From assembly GCF_000282315.2 (NCBI RefSeq), contig NZ_AKJN02000006.1, positions 1,984,001 through 2,048,000 on the forward strand: DNA of 64,000 nucleotides, read 5' to 3'. Each line of letters begins with the position of its first letter. Position 1 is the first letter of the stretch. The notes under the pieces are model-generated. The model saw only the letters and a program-made list of their open reading frames with translations. It made no database searches and was not told the origin of the DNA. Shown here in pieces: positions 1-8,380 of the stretch. This stretch comes from Pseudomonas sp. GM41(2012). Lineage in GTDB: Bacteria; Pseudomonadota; Gammaproteobacteria; Pseudomonadales; Pseudomonadaceae. A program made the position numbers and the translations under genes.

Positions 1-466
1 CGTAACCCGCCTCGGTGAGGGTGGTTGCGTCGGCGATGGTGAACGGAACGTTCAGCAAGCGGGCCAGTGTTTCGGCAAGCAGGGTTTTACCCGAGCCTGT
101 CGGGCCGATCAGCAAGATGTTGCTCTTGCCGAGTTCGACATCGTCATTCTTTTTGTCACGCTGGTTCAGGCGCTTGTAGTGGTTGTACACCGCTACGGCC
201 AGAACCTTTTTCGCACGCTCCTGACCAATCACGTACTGATCAAGGATGCCGCTGATTTCTTTAGGCGAAGGCAATTTATGCGCGCTGCTTTCGGCCTGGG
301 CTTCCTGCACCTCCTCACGGATGATGTCATTGCACAGGTCGACGCACTCGTCGCAGATAAAGACCGAGGGGCCGGCAATCAATTTGCGCACTTCATGCTG
401 GCTTTTGCCACAGAAGGAGCAATAGAGCAGCTTGCCGTTGTCCTCGCCGTTGCGGGTGTCAGTCAT
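1..466 (-). CDS. clpX: ATP-dependent Clp protease ATP-binding subunit ClpX (partial, N-terminal 155 residues)
   Basis: AAA+ unfoldase that feeds substrates to the ClpP chamber in the cytoplasm. Only the N-terminal part is present because the gene runs off the left edge of the window. The translation starts [12 protein letters not shown] and carries the four-cysteine zinc-binding domain (YCSFCGK and then CDECVDLC) that binds adaptors, followed by the Walker A motif GPTGSGKT. The ATG at 464-466 is the expected family start. It lies 111 bp downstream of clpP in the same direction, the usual clpP-clpX order. A GC-rich hairpin (515-534) lies between the two genes. Identification is secure; the AAA+ C-terminal half cannot be assessed. 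Confidence 0.97.
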   Translation of the reverse strand, partial: MTDTRNGEDNGKLLYCSFCGKSQHEVRKLIAGPSVFICDECVDLCNDIIREEVQEAQAESSAHKLPSPKEISGILDQYVIGQERAKKVLAVAVYNHYKRLNQRDKKNDDVELGKSNILLIGPTGSGKTLLAETLARLLNVPFTIADATTLTEAGY

Positions 467-514
467 TCGTTCGATCCAAATCCGATAGGCTTGCAACACA
501 AGATGAAGGCTATT

Positions 515-534
515 GCGGGCTTTTTCAAGCCCGC
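515..534 (-). promoter_or_regulatory. Hairpin in clpP-clpX intergenic region
   Basis: An 8-bp perfect stem (GCGGGCTT/AAGCCCGC) with a 4-base loop lies in the 111-bp gap between clpP and clpX. On the minus strand it is not followed by a T-run, so it is not a canonical terminator. It could stabilise the clpP message or attenuate clpX. The role is inferred only. Confidence 0.4.
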
Positions 535-577
535 TGGTGTCGGACGCGCCGACCAAGCCTATTTTGAGCTGCTTATT

Positions 578-1213
578 TTAAGCGGGGCGCTGGCTGATCA
601 CTTCATCGATCAACCCGTACTCACGCGCGGCTTCTGCACTCATGAAATTATCGCGGTTGGTATCGCGCTCGATTTCTTCAAGAGTGTGCCCGCTGTGCTT
701 GGCCATCAGCGTGTTGAGACGCTCACGAATGAAGAGGATTTCCTTGGCATGGATTTCGATGTCCGAAGCCTGGCCCTGGAAACCGCCCAGTGGCTGGTGA
801 ATCATCACACGCGAGTTCGGCAGGCAGAAACGCTTGCCAGCAGCACCGGCCGTCAGCAAGAACGCCCCCATGCTGCACGCTTGGCCGATACAGGTAGTCG
901 ACACGTTTGGCTTGATGAACTGCATGGTGTCATAGATCGACATGCCCGCCGTCACCGAACCGCCCGGGGAGTTGATATAGAGATGGATGTCCTTGTCCGG
1001 GTTTTCCGCTTCAAGGAACAGCAGTTGCGCACAGATCAGGTTGGCCATGTAGTCCTCTACCGGACCAACCAGAAAGATCACTCGCTCCTTGAGAAGGCGC
1101 GAGTAGATGTCATAGGCGCGCTCGCCACGAGCAGATTGCTCGACAACCATCGGGACCAGGCCGCCTGCGGCCTGGATATCAGAGTTCTGCTGAATATACG
1201 AATTACGGAACAT
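578..1213 (-). CDS. clpP: ATP-dependent Clp protease proteolytic subunit ClpP
   Basis: Serine protease that forms the double-heptamer chamber degrading proteins delivered by ClpX or ClpA. The 211-residue length is normal for the family with a short propeptide. The catalytic triad is visible as S114 in [10 protein letters not shown]139 in VMIHQPLGG and D188 in NRDNF. It lies between tig and clpX on the same strand, in the conserved tig-clpP-clpX order, and is probably transcribed both from its own promoter and by read-through from tig. Nothing about the sequence is unusual. Confidence 0.98.
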   Translation of the reverse strand: MFRNSYIQQNSDIQAAGGLVPMVVEQSARGERAYDIYSRLLKERVIFLVGPVEDYMANLICAQLLFLEAENPDKDIHLYINSPGGSVTAGMSIYDTMQFIKPNVSTTCIGQACSMGAFLLTAGAAGKRFCLPNSRVMIHQPLGGFQGQASDIEIHAKEILFIRERLNTLMAKHSGHTLEEIERDTNRDNFMSAEAAREYGLIDEVISQRPA

Positions 1214-1252
1214 GCTCTGCAGTCACTCCCAAATAGTTATGTCTTGAATACG

Positions 1253-1280
1253 CATAAGCCAGCACGAAGGCTGGCTTATG
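1253..1280 (-). terminator. Hairpin downstream of tig
   Basis: An 11-bp perfect stem (CATAAGCCAGC/GCTGGCTTATG) with a 6-base loop lies just past the tig stop on the minus strand, before clpP. There is no strong T-run, so it may be a partial terminator or attenuator that lets some transcription reach clpP. Confidence 0.5.
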
Positions 1281-1306
1281 GTGTGTGCTTCTTACCGCAA
1301 AAACGA

Positions 1307-2617
1307 TCAGTCGGCTTGTGGAGCTTCTACCGGCTTGACTGCTTCTTCGTAAGAGACCGATTTGTCGGTCACGCTAGCTTTCTGCAGAACAGTATCCACA
1401 ACTTGTTCTTCCAGCACAACCGAACGAACTTCGTTCAGTTGCTGGTCGTTCTTGTAGTACCAAGACACAACCTGCTCAGGCTCCTGGTAAGCCGAAGCCA
1501 TTTCCTGAATCATTTCACGAACGCGGGCTTCGTCAGGCTTGAGGTCGAATTGCTTGACCACTTCAGCCACGATCAGACCCAGCACAACGCGGCGCTTGGC
1601 TTGCTCTTCGAACAGCTCGGCCGGCAGTTGCTCAGGCTTGATGTTGCCACCGAACTGCTGAACAGCCTGCACGCGCAGACGGTCAACTTCGTTGGACAGC
1701 AGAGCCTTAGGCACTTCGATCGGGTTGGTGGCCAGCAGACCGTCCATTACCTGATTCTTGACCTTGGATTTGATCGCCTGACGCAGTTCACGCTCCATGT
1801 TCTTGCGAACTTCGGTGCGGAAGCCTTCCAGGCCCGTTTCCTTGATGCCGAATTGAGCGAAGAATTCTTCGGTCAGTTCTGGCAGTTTTGGCTCGGAAAC
1901 AGTGTTCACGGTTACGGTGAACTCAGCAGTTTTGCCTGCCAGGTCGAGGTTCTGATAGTCCTCTGGGAAGGTCAGGTTCAGAACGCGCTCTTCGCCGGCT
2001 TTAGCGCCAACCAGACCGTCTTCAAAACCAGGGATCATGCGGCCGGAACCCAGAACCAGCTGAGTACCTTTGGCGGAACCGCCAGCGAACACTTCACCGT
2101 CGACCTTGCCAACGAAATCGATGTTCAGCTGGTCTTCAGTTTGAGCAGCGCGATCGGCCACTTCGAAACGGGTGTTCTGCTTGCGCAGCACTTCCAGCAT
2201 TTTGTCCAGATCGGCATCAGCAACATCAGCGCTCAGGCGCTCAACCGCGATACCTTCGAAACTGGCAACGGTGAACTCAGGGAACACTTCGAAAATCGCG
2301 ACGTATTCCAGGTCTTTGCCCGCTTCCAGCGATTTCGGCTCGATCGAAGGAGCGCCAGCCGGGTTCAGCTTCTGCTCAACGACAGCTTCGTAGAAAGAGG
2401 ACTGGATCACGTCGCCGACCGCTTCCTGACGTGCATCAGCACCAAAACGGCGCTTGATTTCACTCATTGGCACTTTGCCTGGACGGAAGCCAGCAATCTT
2501 GGCCTTTTGGGCAGTCTGCTGCAGACGCTTGTTGACCTGAGTCTCGATGCGCTCAGCCGGCACGGTGATGCTCATGCGGCGCTCAAGAGCAGAAGTATTT
2601 TCAACAGAAACTTGCAT
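1307..2617 (-). CDS. tig: Trigger factor, ribosome-associated chaperone and peptidyl-prolyl isomerase
   Basis: Binds ribosomal protein uL23 at the peptide exit tunnel and protects nascent chains. The product is 436 residues, the usual length. The ribosome-binding signature GFRPGKVP is at residues 43-50, followed by a central FKBP-type PPIase domain (about 150-245) and the long C-terminal helical arms. I chose the ATG at 2615-2617 ([14 protein letters not shown]) because that is the family N-terminus and AGGA sits 7 bases upstream; the open frame continues 21 codons further upstream. A sigma-70-like promoter is visible at 2679-2707. First gene of the tig-clpP-clpX group. Confidence 0.98.
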   Translation of the reverse strand: MQVSVENTSALERRMSITVPAERIETQVNKRLQQTAQKAKIAGFRPGKVPMSEIKRRFGADARQEAVGDVIQSSFYEAVVEQKLNPAGAPSIEPKSLEAGKDLEYVAIFEVFPEFTVASFEGIAVERLSADVADADLDKMLEVLRKQNTRFEVADRAAQTEDQLNIDFVGKVDGEVFAGGSAKGTQLVLGSGRMIPGFEDGLVGAKAGEERVLNLTFPEDYQNLDLAGKTAEFTVTVNTVSEPKLPELTEEFFAQFGIKETGLEGFRTEVRKNMERELRQAIKSKVKNQVMDGLLATNPIEVPKALLSNEVDRLRVQAVQQFGGNIKPEQLPAELFEEQAKRRVVLGLIVAEVVKQFDLKPDEARVREMIQEMASAYQEPEQVVSWYYKNDQQLNEVRSVVLEEQVVDTVLQKASVTDKSVSYEEAVKPVEAPQAD

Positions 2618-2678
2618 GGATATTCCTCGTTGCACAGACGTTAGCCGGCCGTTTCCGACCCCAGAATCAAGGGCATGC

Positions 2679-2707
2679 ATTCTAGTGGGTCAAACTCAAG
2701 AAGTCAC
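2679..2707 (-). promoter_or_regulatory. Probable sigma-70 promoter of tig
   Basis: Reading the minus strand, GTGACT (2702-2707) and TAGAAT (2679-2684) are separated by exactly 17 bases, each one mismatch from the TTGACT-type -35 and TATAAT -10. They lie about 60 bp upstream of the tig start. Inferred from pattern only. Confidence 0.5.
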
Positions 2708-2978
2708 CCTACTGAAAACGGGTAAAAAAGCAGCAGGCAATTTATAGGCGGGGACAAACGGTTGTGCCTCGCCCTGTTAGCAAATACAGCCAATCATGCC
2801 AGGGCTCTGCACCAATCCTTCTATATATAGAAGGCATCGGCAATCCATCCCTGACAGTCGACCCCACAAGGGGACCAACGGGCGAATCAGCATCATCGAG
2901 AAACATAAATCCGACGATCCGAGCCGCCCTCTCGACCCAGAACCTGCGGCCGCTTTGAAAATTCAGACTTCTAAAACA
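2708..2978. other. Gene-free stretch between tig promoter and tRNA terminator
   Basis: Short open frames here (for example 2764-2958) have no ribosome-binding site and no recognisable composition or motif. I see nothing else in it except an AT-rich patch near 2820-2830. Confidence 0.4.
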
Positions 2979-3015
2979 AAAACGGCGCAGCCCCTTTCAG
3001 GTGCTGCGCCGTTTT
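2979..3015 (-). terminator. Rho-independent terminator of the tRNA cluster
   Basis: A 13-bp perfect stem (2979-2991 with 3003-3015) around an 11-base loop is followed on the minus strand by TTTTT and further Ts. It sits 25 bp downstream of tRNA-Leu and would end the tRNA transcript. Confidence 0.85.
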
Positions 3016-3039
3016 CTGCTATTAAATAGCTACTTGTAA

Positions 3040-3124
3040 TGGTGCGGACGGAGAGACTCGAACTCTCACACCTTGCGGCGCTGGAACCTAAATCCAGTGT
3101 GTCTACCAATTCCACCACATCCGC
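3040..3124 (-). tRNA. tRNA-Leu (anticodon TAG)
   Basis: Reverse-strand 85-nt tRNA with long variable arm typical of leucine tRNAs. The acceptor stem pairs GCGGATG with CGTCCGC, the anticodon loop is TTTAGGT (anticodon TAG), the T-loop contains TTCGAGT and the CCA end is encoded at 3040-3042. Third and last tRNA of the cluster. Confidence 0.97.
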
Positions 3125-3140
3125 ATCAAGCTTTTAAAGC

Positions 3141-3171
3141 AAAGGCGCCAGACTGTTAATCTGGCGCCTTT
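3141..3171 (-). terminator. Hairpin between tRNA-His and tRNA-Leu
   Basis: An 11-bp perfect stem (AAAGGCGCCAG with CTGGCGCCTTT) with a 9-base loop lies in the spacer between two tRNA genes. It may act as a partial terminator or as a processing signal. On the minus strand the stem ends CCTTTG followed by CTTT. Confidence 0.5.
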
Positions 3172-3178
3172 CTAAATA

Positions 3179-3255
3179 TGGGGTGGACGAAGGGGATCGA
3201 ACCCTCGACAACGGGAGTCACAATCCCGTGCTCTACCAACTGAGCTACGCCCACC
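3179..3255 (-). tRNA. tRNA-His (anticodon GTG)
   Basis: Reverse-strand 77-nt tRNA with the eight-base-pair acceptor stem characteristic of tRNA-His (extra G at -1 paired with C73). The anticodon loop is TTGTGAC, giving anticodon GTG. CCA is encoded at 3179-3181. Confidence 0.97.
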
Positions 3256-3294
3256 ATATTGCCATGTTGCGTTACTTGTGCCAAAGCTGCCTAA

Positions 3295-3371
3295 TGGCGC
3301 ACCCGGCAGGACTCGAACCTGCGACCATCCGCTTAGAAGGCGGATGCTCTATCCAGCTGAGCTACGGGCGC
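3295..3371 (-). tRNA. tRNA-Arg (anticodon TCT)
   Basis: Reverse-strand 77-nt tRNA. The acceptor stem pairs GCGCCCG with CGGGTGC (one G-U pair), the anticodon loop is CTTCTAA (anticodon TCT), and CCA is encoded at 3295-3297. It is the first gene of the Arg-His-Leu cluster. Confidence 0.97.
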
Positions 3372-3490
3372 CTTGTTAATCTGTATTCTTGGACGATTAC
3401 AAACTAAGTGCTTTCAGTCTCACCGAATTAAACATCAACTCTGCTCGACCTTCTTAACCAGTGCTAGGCTGTGCCCGACAAGTGCGACGA

Positions 3491-3519
3491 ATGTTATAGG
3501 TGACCCTGAAGGTCGTCAA
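3491..3519 (-). promoter_or_regulatory. Probable promoter of the tRNA cluster
   Basis: On the minus strand TTGACG (3514-3519) is followed by TATAAC (3493-3498) at 15 bases or TAACAT (3491-3496) at 17 bases, then a GC-rich discriminator (GTCGCACT). This lies about 120 bp upstream of tRNA-Arg and fits a stable-RNA promoter. Confidence 0.55.
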
Positions 3520-3650
3520 CTCTTTTTTAAAAAAAATTCATTTAATTAAAGGGGTTAGGGGAATTTGCAGACCAAGCGCCTTTGCCCTCACCTCATGACA
3601 TGCGAGAATGCGTTCTCTTTTTTTCCCCTCTCGATGGTTAATCACGCGCA

Positions 3651-4505
3651 ATGACTGCACAACTAATCGACGGCAAATCGATCGCCGCCAGCCTGCGCCA
3701 GCAGATCGCCAAACGCGTCAACGAGCGTCGCCAGCAAGGTCTGCGCACGCCCGGCCTCGCGGTGATCCTGGTCGGCAGCGATCCCGCCTCTCAGGTTTAT
3801 GTCTCGCACAAGCGTAAAGACTGTGAAGAGGTCGGCTTCATTTCCCAAGCCTACGACCTGCCTTCCGAAACCACTCAAGAAGCGCTGACCGATCTGATCG
3901 ATCGCCTGAACGACGACCCGGCGATTGACGGCGTTCTGCTTCAGCTTCCTTTACCTGAACACCTGGACGCCTCCAAATTGCTGGAGCGCATTCGTCCAGA
4001 CAAGGACGTCGACGGTTTCCACCCTTATAACGTCGGCCGCCTTGCCCAGCGTATTCCGCTGCTGCGTCCATGCACCCCTAAAGGCATCATGACGTTGCTG
4101 GAAAGCACCGGTGTCGATCTCTACGGGATGGATGCAGTGGTTGTCGGGGCCTCCAACATTGTTGGCCGCCCGATGGCAATGGAATTGCTGCTGGCCGGCT
4201 GCACTGTGACCGTCACCCACCGCTTCACCAAGGATCTGGCAGGCCACGTCGGTCGTGCCGATCTGGTTGTCGTCGCTGCCGGCAAGCCGGGTCTCGTCAA
4301 AGGCGAGTGGATCAAGGAAGGCGCGATCGTGATCGACGTTGGCATCAATCGCCAGGAAGACGGCAAACTGGTCGGTGACGTGATCTACGACACCGCCCTG
4401 CCCCGCGCCGGCTGGATCACCCCAGTCCCGGGTGGCGTTGGCCCGATGACCCGCGCTTGCCTGCTGGAAAATACGTTGTACGCAGCAGAGACACTGCACA
4501 GCTGA
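3651..4505 (+). CDS. folD: Bifunctional methylenetetrahydrofolate dehydrogenase / methenyltetrahydrofolate cyclohydrolase
   Basis: Interconverts 5,10-methylene-, 5,10-methenyl- and 10-formyl-tetrahydrofolate with NADP in one-carbon metabolism. The 284-residue length is standard. The catalytic Tyr-Lys pair is visible in QVYVSHKRK (Y50 and K54), and the signature PGGVGPMT is at about 260-267. It stands alone as a single-gene unit divergent from the tRNA cluster and is closed by a strong terminator at 4533-4555. Confidence 0.97.
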   Translation: MTAQLIDGKSIAASLRQQIAKRVNERRQQGLRTPGLAVILVGSDPASQVYVSHKRKDCEEVGFISQAYDLPSETTQEALTDLIDRLNDDPAIDGVLLQLPLPEHLDASKLLERIRPDKDVDGFHPYNVGRLAQRIPLLRPCTPKGIMTLLESTGVDLYGMDAVVVGASNIVGRPMAMELLLAGCTVTVTHRFTKDLAGHVGRADLVVVAAGKPGLVKGEWIKEGAIVIDVGINRQEDGKLVGDVIYDTALPRAGWITPVPGGVGPMTRACLLENTLYAAETLHS

Positions 4506-4532
4506 TTCCACCGGCTACGTTGAACACACAAG

Positions 4533-4555
4533 AAACCCCGCCATTGGCGGGGTTT
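4533..4555 (+). terminator. Rho-independent terminator of folD
   Basis: A 10-bp perfect stem (AAACCCCGCC/GGCGGGGTTT) with a 3-base loop, 28 bp after the folD stop. Confidence 0.85.
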
Positions 4556-4710
4556 CCTGTTTTCAGACGCGGCTCAAGCAATGCCCCTCAAGGACTGCAG
4601 GTCAGAGAAGCGGTGAAAATCCCATACCGTCCTAGACTGATACTCGAAACATCCTCATAAACCGTAGACGCGAATCGGGAAGTACGCGCAAAGCCTGGAA
4701 GGCATCACGC

Positions 4711-5493
4711 ATGAATCCTCCTAACCGGACCGGACATCGTTTTTTCGTTTTCTCTGGAAAACTGGCTGGCTTGCTTTACAGCCTCTGCTGCTACCTGTTT
4801 TTCCTGCTGACCGCTCTCTATCTGATCGGATTTCTCGCAGGTATCGGAGTCCCCAAAGATATCAATTCAGGACCAGGCATCACATGGCCTCTGGCGGTGC
4901 TGGTTGATGCCATTCTGATTACGTTGTTTGCCGCACAACACAGTGGCATGGCGCGAAAAAACTTCAAGCGATGGTGGATGAGGTTCATCCCCGCCACGCT
5001 CGAGCGCGCTACCTACGTACTCTCCAGTTGCCTGGTGCTCGCCTTGTTGTTTGTGCTTTGGCAGCCTATCGCAACGCCCGTCTGGAACGTCGAATCGCCC
5101 TGGGGCAAAGGGCTACTCATCGCACTGTTCTGGCTAGGCTGGGGCATCGTGCTATTGGCAACCTTCCTGATCAGCCACTTCGAGCTATTCGGCGTGAAGC
5201 AAACGCTTGATGCCTGGCGCAAGCGGATCCCCGAAAAGCCCGCCTTCAAATCGCCATGGCTCTACAAACTTGTCCGCCATCCCTTGTACGTCGGCTTCCT
5301 GATTGCATTCTGGGCGACGCCCGACATGACCGCCGGGCATCTTCTGTTTGCGATACTCAGTACCAGCTACATCCTGATCGGCGCGCACCTGGAAGAAAAA
5401 GACCTGGTCGATTCGCTTGGAGAGGTATACCAGAGCTATCAGCAAGAGGTCGGAATGCTTGTACCCAAGCGAAACCAGACCAAAGGGCGCTGA
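4711..5493 (+). CDS. mddA: Membrane methyltransferase of the NnrU/MddA group (probable methanethiol S-methyltransferase)
   Basis: A 260-residue integral membrane protein with about six hydrophobic segments. The C-terminal part resembles the isoprenylcysteine methyltransferase/NnrU fold: LYKLVRHPLYVGFL followed by HLEEKDL, the usual S-adenosylmethionine-binding region. From memory it matches the Pseudomonas MddA type (GFxxxxxVPKxIxSGP near the N-terminus, QHSxMARxxFKRWW, ERxTYVL), which methylates methanethiol to dimethyl sulfide. The exact substrate is inferred; a general NnrU-like methyltransferase is the alternative. Single-gene unit followed by a 10-bp hairpin at 5513-5537. Confidence 0.7.
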   Translation: MNPPNRTGHRFFVFSGKLAGLLYSLCCYLFFLLTALYLIGFLAGIGVPKDINSGPGITWPLAVLVDAILITLFAAQHSGMARKNFKRWWMRFIPATLERATYVLSSCLVLALLFVLWQPIATPVWNVESPWGKGLLIALFWLGWGIVLLATFLISHFELFGVKQTLDAWRKRIPEKPAFKSPWLYKLVRHPLYVGFLIAFWATPDMTAGHLLFAILSTSYILIGAHLEEKDLVDSLGEVYQSYQQEVGMLVPKRNQTKGR

Positions 5494-5512
5494 GCACAAA
5501 AACCACCCGCAA

Positions 5513-5537
5513 TCTCAGGCACCCACAGTGCCTGAGA
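5513..5537 (+). terminator. Hairpin after the mddA-like gene
   Basis: Ten-base-pair perfect stem (TCTCAGGCAC/GTGCCTGAGA) with a 5-base loop, 19 bp after the stop. The downstream T-run is weak. Confidence 0.55.
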
Positions 5538-5708
5538 CTAAACCCGGCATAAGCATCTCCCTCCCGCACCTTCGCCTCATTTTTTTCATATAAAGCACTC
5601 GCCATACAGGCAGCTAGCGCTTTCGTAGCTCATACTCCTAAAATGCGTCGTTTTTAAAGAAACAACCCGTTACAAAACGGCTTATCCACACCTAACGAGT
5701 CTGCCAGC

Positions 5709-6647
5709 GTGAAAATCCGTCTTTCCATCCTGAGCCTATTTTTTGCATTTACAGGGACTTTCACCACGCCAATAGCCAACGCTGCCGACACCACTTCGGC
5801 GCCGCGAGATACGTCATCACTGAAGATCGCCTCCGGCAGCGCATTGCTGATGGATCTGCAGACCAATAAAGTCATCTATGCCAGCAATCCTGACGTGGTG
5901 GTGCCCATCGCGTCCGTCAGCAAACTGATGACCGGCCTGGTCGTGGTTGAAGCCAGACAGAACATGGACGAATACATCAACATCAACATCAGTGACACCC
6001 CGGAAATGAAAGGTGTGTTTTCCCGGGTGAAACTCAACAGCGAAATGCCGCGCAGGGAAATGCTGCTGATTGCCCTGATGTCCTCGGAAAACCGCGCTGC
6101 CGCGAGCCTGGCCCATCATTATCCGGGTGGCTACGTCGCGTTCATTGCCGCAATGAATGCCAAAGCGAAAGCACTGGGCATGACCAGCACGCACTTCGTC
6201 GAACCCACCGGTCTCTCCCCTCGCAACGTGTCCACGGCCCGCGACCTCAGCAAACTGCTGATCGCTGCGCACAAGTACCCACTGTTGACTGAGCTGAGTA
6301 CGACCAAGGAAAAAACCGTCTCGTTCCGTAAACCCAACTACAGCCTGGGTTTCCGTAACACCGACCATTTGGTCAACAAGCCGAACTGGGACATCAAGCT
6401 GACGAAAACCGGCTTCACCAACGAAGCAGGTCACTGCCTGGTGCTGGTCACCAGCATGGGCAATCGCCCGGTTGCGCTGGTGATCCTCGACGCCTTTGGC
6501 AAGTACACACACTTTGCCGATGCCAGTCGTATTCGCAGCTGGGTTGAAACCGGCAGGGGCACGAACGTGCCGTCTGTAGCCTTGCAATACAAGTCCGACA
6601 AGAATCTCAAGCATCGTCAGAGCGGCGTGGTTGAAGCGTCAAAATAA
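5709..6647 (+). CDS. pbpG: D-alanyl-D-alanine endopeptidase (penicillin-binding protein 7)
   Basis: Periplasmic low-molecular-weight PBP that cleaves DD-cross-links in peptidoglycan. The 312-residue product has a signal peptide (cut near ANA-ADT) and the three penicillin-binding motifs: SVSK at 69-72, SEN at 126-128 and KTG at 233-235. The start is GTG at 5709 since the signal peptide begins there and no upstream ATG is available. The C-terminal tail is short, as in PbpG rather than DacA. Ended by a good terminator at 6665-6693. Confidence 0.93.
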   Translation: MKIRLSILSLFFAFTGTFTTPIANAADTTSAPRDTSSLKIASGSALLMDLQTNKVIYASNPDVVVPIASVSKLMTGLVVVEARQNMDEYININISDTPEMKGVFSRVKLNSEMPRREMLLIALMSSENRAAASLAHHYPGGYVAFIAAMNAKAKALGMTSTHFVEPTGLSPRNVSTARDLSKLLIAAHKYPLLTELSTTKEKTVSFRKPNYSLGFRNTDHLVNKPNWDIKLTKTGFTNEAGHCLVLVTSMGNRPVALVILDAFGKYTHFADASRIRSWVETGRGTNVPSVALQYKSDKNLKHRQSGVVEASK

Positions 6648-6664
6648 GTAAACGACAGGTAAAA

Positions 6665-6693
6665 GAAAGCCCCGACTATTCGGGGCTTTTTTT
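6665..6693 (+). terminator. Rho-independent terminator of pbpG
   Basis: A 10-bp stem (AAAGCCCCGA/TCGGGGCTTT) followed by a run of seven Ts, 18 bp after the pbpG stop. Confidence 0.9.
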
Positions 6694-6702
6694 CGTCCGG
6701 CG

Positions 6703-6918
6703 TCAGTCATTGGGCAGCGGCATCTGGTCGTCATCTGGAATGCCGTCCCCGGCACTCGGATCTCTCGTGCGGTGGGGATGTTCCGTTGGCACTACCATCG
6801 GACGCGCCAAGGGATCCCTTAACGGATCGTTCGGATCCATCACGGGGTCAACACCTTCTTCCAGCGTGGTTGGAACGCTGTCCGGACGTTTGTCGTTGAA
6901 ACTCGAATCGGTAGACAT
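6703..6918 (-). CDS. Small acidic, proline-rich hypothetical protein
   Basis: 71 residues rich in Asp and Pro with no hydrophobic segment, so probably disordered and cytoplasmic. No known domain recognised. I chose the ATG at 6916-6918 (MSTDSSF) because GAGG sits at proper distance upstream; a GTG two codons earlier is possible. It is the second gene after the 68-residue protein, with a 17-bp gap. Its leader (AGTGAGGTGCGT before ATG) and first residues resemble those of the small protein at 27066-27296, so the two may be paralogues. Confidence 0.7.
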   Translation of the reverse strand: MSTDSSFNDKRPDSVPTTLEEGVDPVMDPNDPLRDPLARPMVVPTEHPHRTRDPSAGDGIPDDDQMPLPND

Positions 6919-6935
6919 ACGCACCTCACTCAGGC

Positions 6936-7142
6936 TCAGGGTTTCAGATTGGCAAGTGGATCGTAAGGCTTCGCGGGAGCCTTGGTATTGTCGCCCGGCT
7001 TCACATCCCTGGGCGCCTTGGCAGGTCCGATGGGGTCGACCTGAGGATCGGCGAGGTCCGGCGAATCGGGATCGAAGCCCAATTCGTCACCCGAAGAATG
7101 CTCAGACGAGTGCGGGCCGACGGGGGTAGTGGAATGTGCCAT
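6936..7142 (-). CDS. Small acidic, proline-rich hypothetical protein
   Basis: 68 residues (MAHSTTPVGPHSSEHSSG and then GFDPDSPDLADPQVDPIGP), hydrophilic and probably unstructured. A strong ribosome-binding site AAAGGAGG lies 6 bases upstream of the ATG, which supports it being a real gene. Proteins of this look are widespread in Pseudomonas as uncharacterised short proteins (recollection, not a search). First gene of a likely two-gene unit with the protein at 6703-6918. Function unknown. Confidence 0.75.
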   Translation of the reverse strand: MAHSTTPVGPHSSEHSSGDELGFDPDSPDLADPQVDPIGPAKAPRDVKPGDNTKAPAKPYDPLANLKP

Positions 7143-7236
7143 GGGCGCCTCCTTTGAGTCTGGCCCGGAGAAATCCGGACCCTATTTCATTAGAGGGCAG
7201 CAAAGCGCAGGGGTGCCCGACAGATGACGAACGGAC

Positions 7237-7911
7237 TTATTGTGCGTTCAGCGCTTTCTTCGCCCTGGCGGCCGCCTGCTCCTGACCTGCCTGGGCAAGG
7301 TCGCTCGCGGCCTTGAGCCATCGCTGTTGATCGACATTGGCCGGCAGTTGATTCGGCTTCTGAATCAGCACGGCCCAGCCACCGGCATCCTTGAGCGCCG
7401 ATTCAAACGAACCGAAGCCCATCAACTCCCGACGGTTCATGCCCGAGCGCAGCAGCACTGTCTGCTTCTGGCGGTTGTACCCGGCAAGAATGGCGTAACG
7501 CGGCTCAGCCCAGAGCGCCGAGCCTTCCGTGAAGCGCACCATCACCGGGTAACCGGCCGCAACCTGGGTCAACAGTGCAGGCAGATTGCTGTCGAGGGGA
7601 TAGACGACCATGCCGTATTCGCGAGCGAGGTTTTGCATGTTCTGCTGCAACTGGGCTTCGGCACCCGGCAAATGCAACGGTTTTTCGAGCAAGCCTGGCG
7701 TAATCACAATGCCTTGCTGGGACAACATGCTGGCCAGCACTTGCGGCCCACTCTGATTCGCCACGCCACGGTAGAACGTACCACTGAGCTCGACTCGCTC
7801 CGGCAGACGCTTGATTTCAGGTGCCACACTCCCCGCGCAGCCAGCCAGACCTGCTACGCAGCCAACGACCAGCACTAAAGATCGAACTCGAGAAAATACC
7901 CGCACCATCAT
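7237..7911 (-). CDS. Lipoprotein with degenerate C39-like (papain-fold) peptidase domain
   Basis: 224 residues with a lipoprotein signal peptide (GLAGC, lipidated Cys about residue 25). The rest follows the layout of Pseudomonas C39-family lipoproteins, but the catalytic QCGP motif reads QSGP (Ser about 54) and the catalytic HYA motif reads RYA (Arg about 138), while the later LRSG strand is intact. Both members of the Cys-His dyad are therefore missing, so the protein is probably an inactive, binding-type relative. Start chosen at ATG 7911; ATG 7908 is equally possible. Anchored in the envelope; partner unknown. Confidence 0.75.
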   Translation of the reverse strand: MMVRVFSRVRSLVLVVGCVAGLAGCAGSVAPEIKRLPERVELSGTFYRGVANQSGPQVLASMLSQQGIVITPGLLEKPLHLPGAEAQLQQNMQNLAREYGMVVYPLDSNLPALLTQVAAGYPVMVRFTEGSALWAEPRYAILAGYNRQKQTVLLRSGMNRRELMGFGSFESALKDAGGWAVLIQKPNQLPANVDQQRWLKAASDLAQAGQEQAAARAKKALNAQ

Positions 7912-8133
7912 CACTCTCTTGATTTAGACGCCAGGTATTCGCGCTCCCGGCTTGGTCGTCGATCATAGGACGCCGCGCGGCAGCGGTATAGCCTTAACCG
8001 GCAGATGATGGCATTCGATAGAGCGAACTGATTGGTGACCGCCGACCTTTGGTCAATAGCCTGAAACACAGCAGCGACTAGACTGTCATGTGCAAAGAGT
8101 GTGTGCCCGCAGCAGGGCGAAGAGGAGGCACTG

Positions 8134-8301
8134 ATGAGCCTGGCAATGACCATTGTGATGTTGATTTCTGGCTGGCTGGCCGTTGCCGCCGCCATGTTAT
8201 GGGGGGTCCTGCGCATTACCCGCCGGCACCATCATCCGGCTCGGTCGACGCCAGTGGCGAAACCCGATAAAACCGCTGAACAGCACGCAACCGCGCACTG
8301 A
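8134..8301 (+). CDS. Small single-span membrane protein
   Basis: 55 residues: a hydrophobic segment (about residues 4-25) followed by a basic RITRRHHH stretch and a hydrophilic tail, giving an inner-membrane protein with cytoplasmic C-terminus. GAGGAGG lies 6 bases before the ATG at 8134, deciding this start over an upstream one at 8101. No family recognised. Shares a bidirectional terminator with the convergent terC-like gene. Confidence 0.65.
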   Translation: MSLAMTIVMLISGWLAVAAAMLWGVLRITRRHHHPARSTPVAKPDKTAEQHATAH

Positions 8302-8327
8302 CCGACAGCCCTTCTGTCTCCAGACAA

Positions 8328-8367
8328 AAACGGCCGCCTGGGCTCTTTCGAGCGCAGGCGGCCGTTT
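8328..8367. terminator. Bidirectional terminator
   Basis: A 13-bp perfect stem (8328-8340 with 8355-8367) between convergent genes, with AAAAA before and TTTCGTTT after it, so it can serve both strands. Confidence 0.85.
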
Positions 8368-8380
8368 CGTTTAGCGCGAG

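Noticed and set aside
179..2644. An 821-codon open frame on the plus strand across clpX, clpP and tig
   Set aside because: It is antisense to three securely identified genes, has no recognisable domain and is a by-product of GC-rich codon use.
3183..3407. 74-codon plus-strand frame
   Set aside because: It overlaps tRNA-His and tRNA-Arg on the opposite strand.
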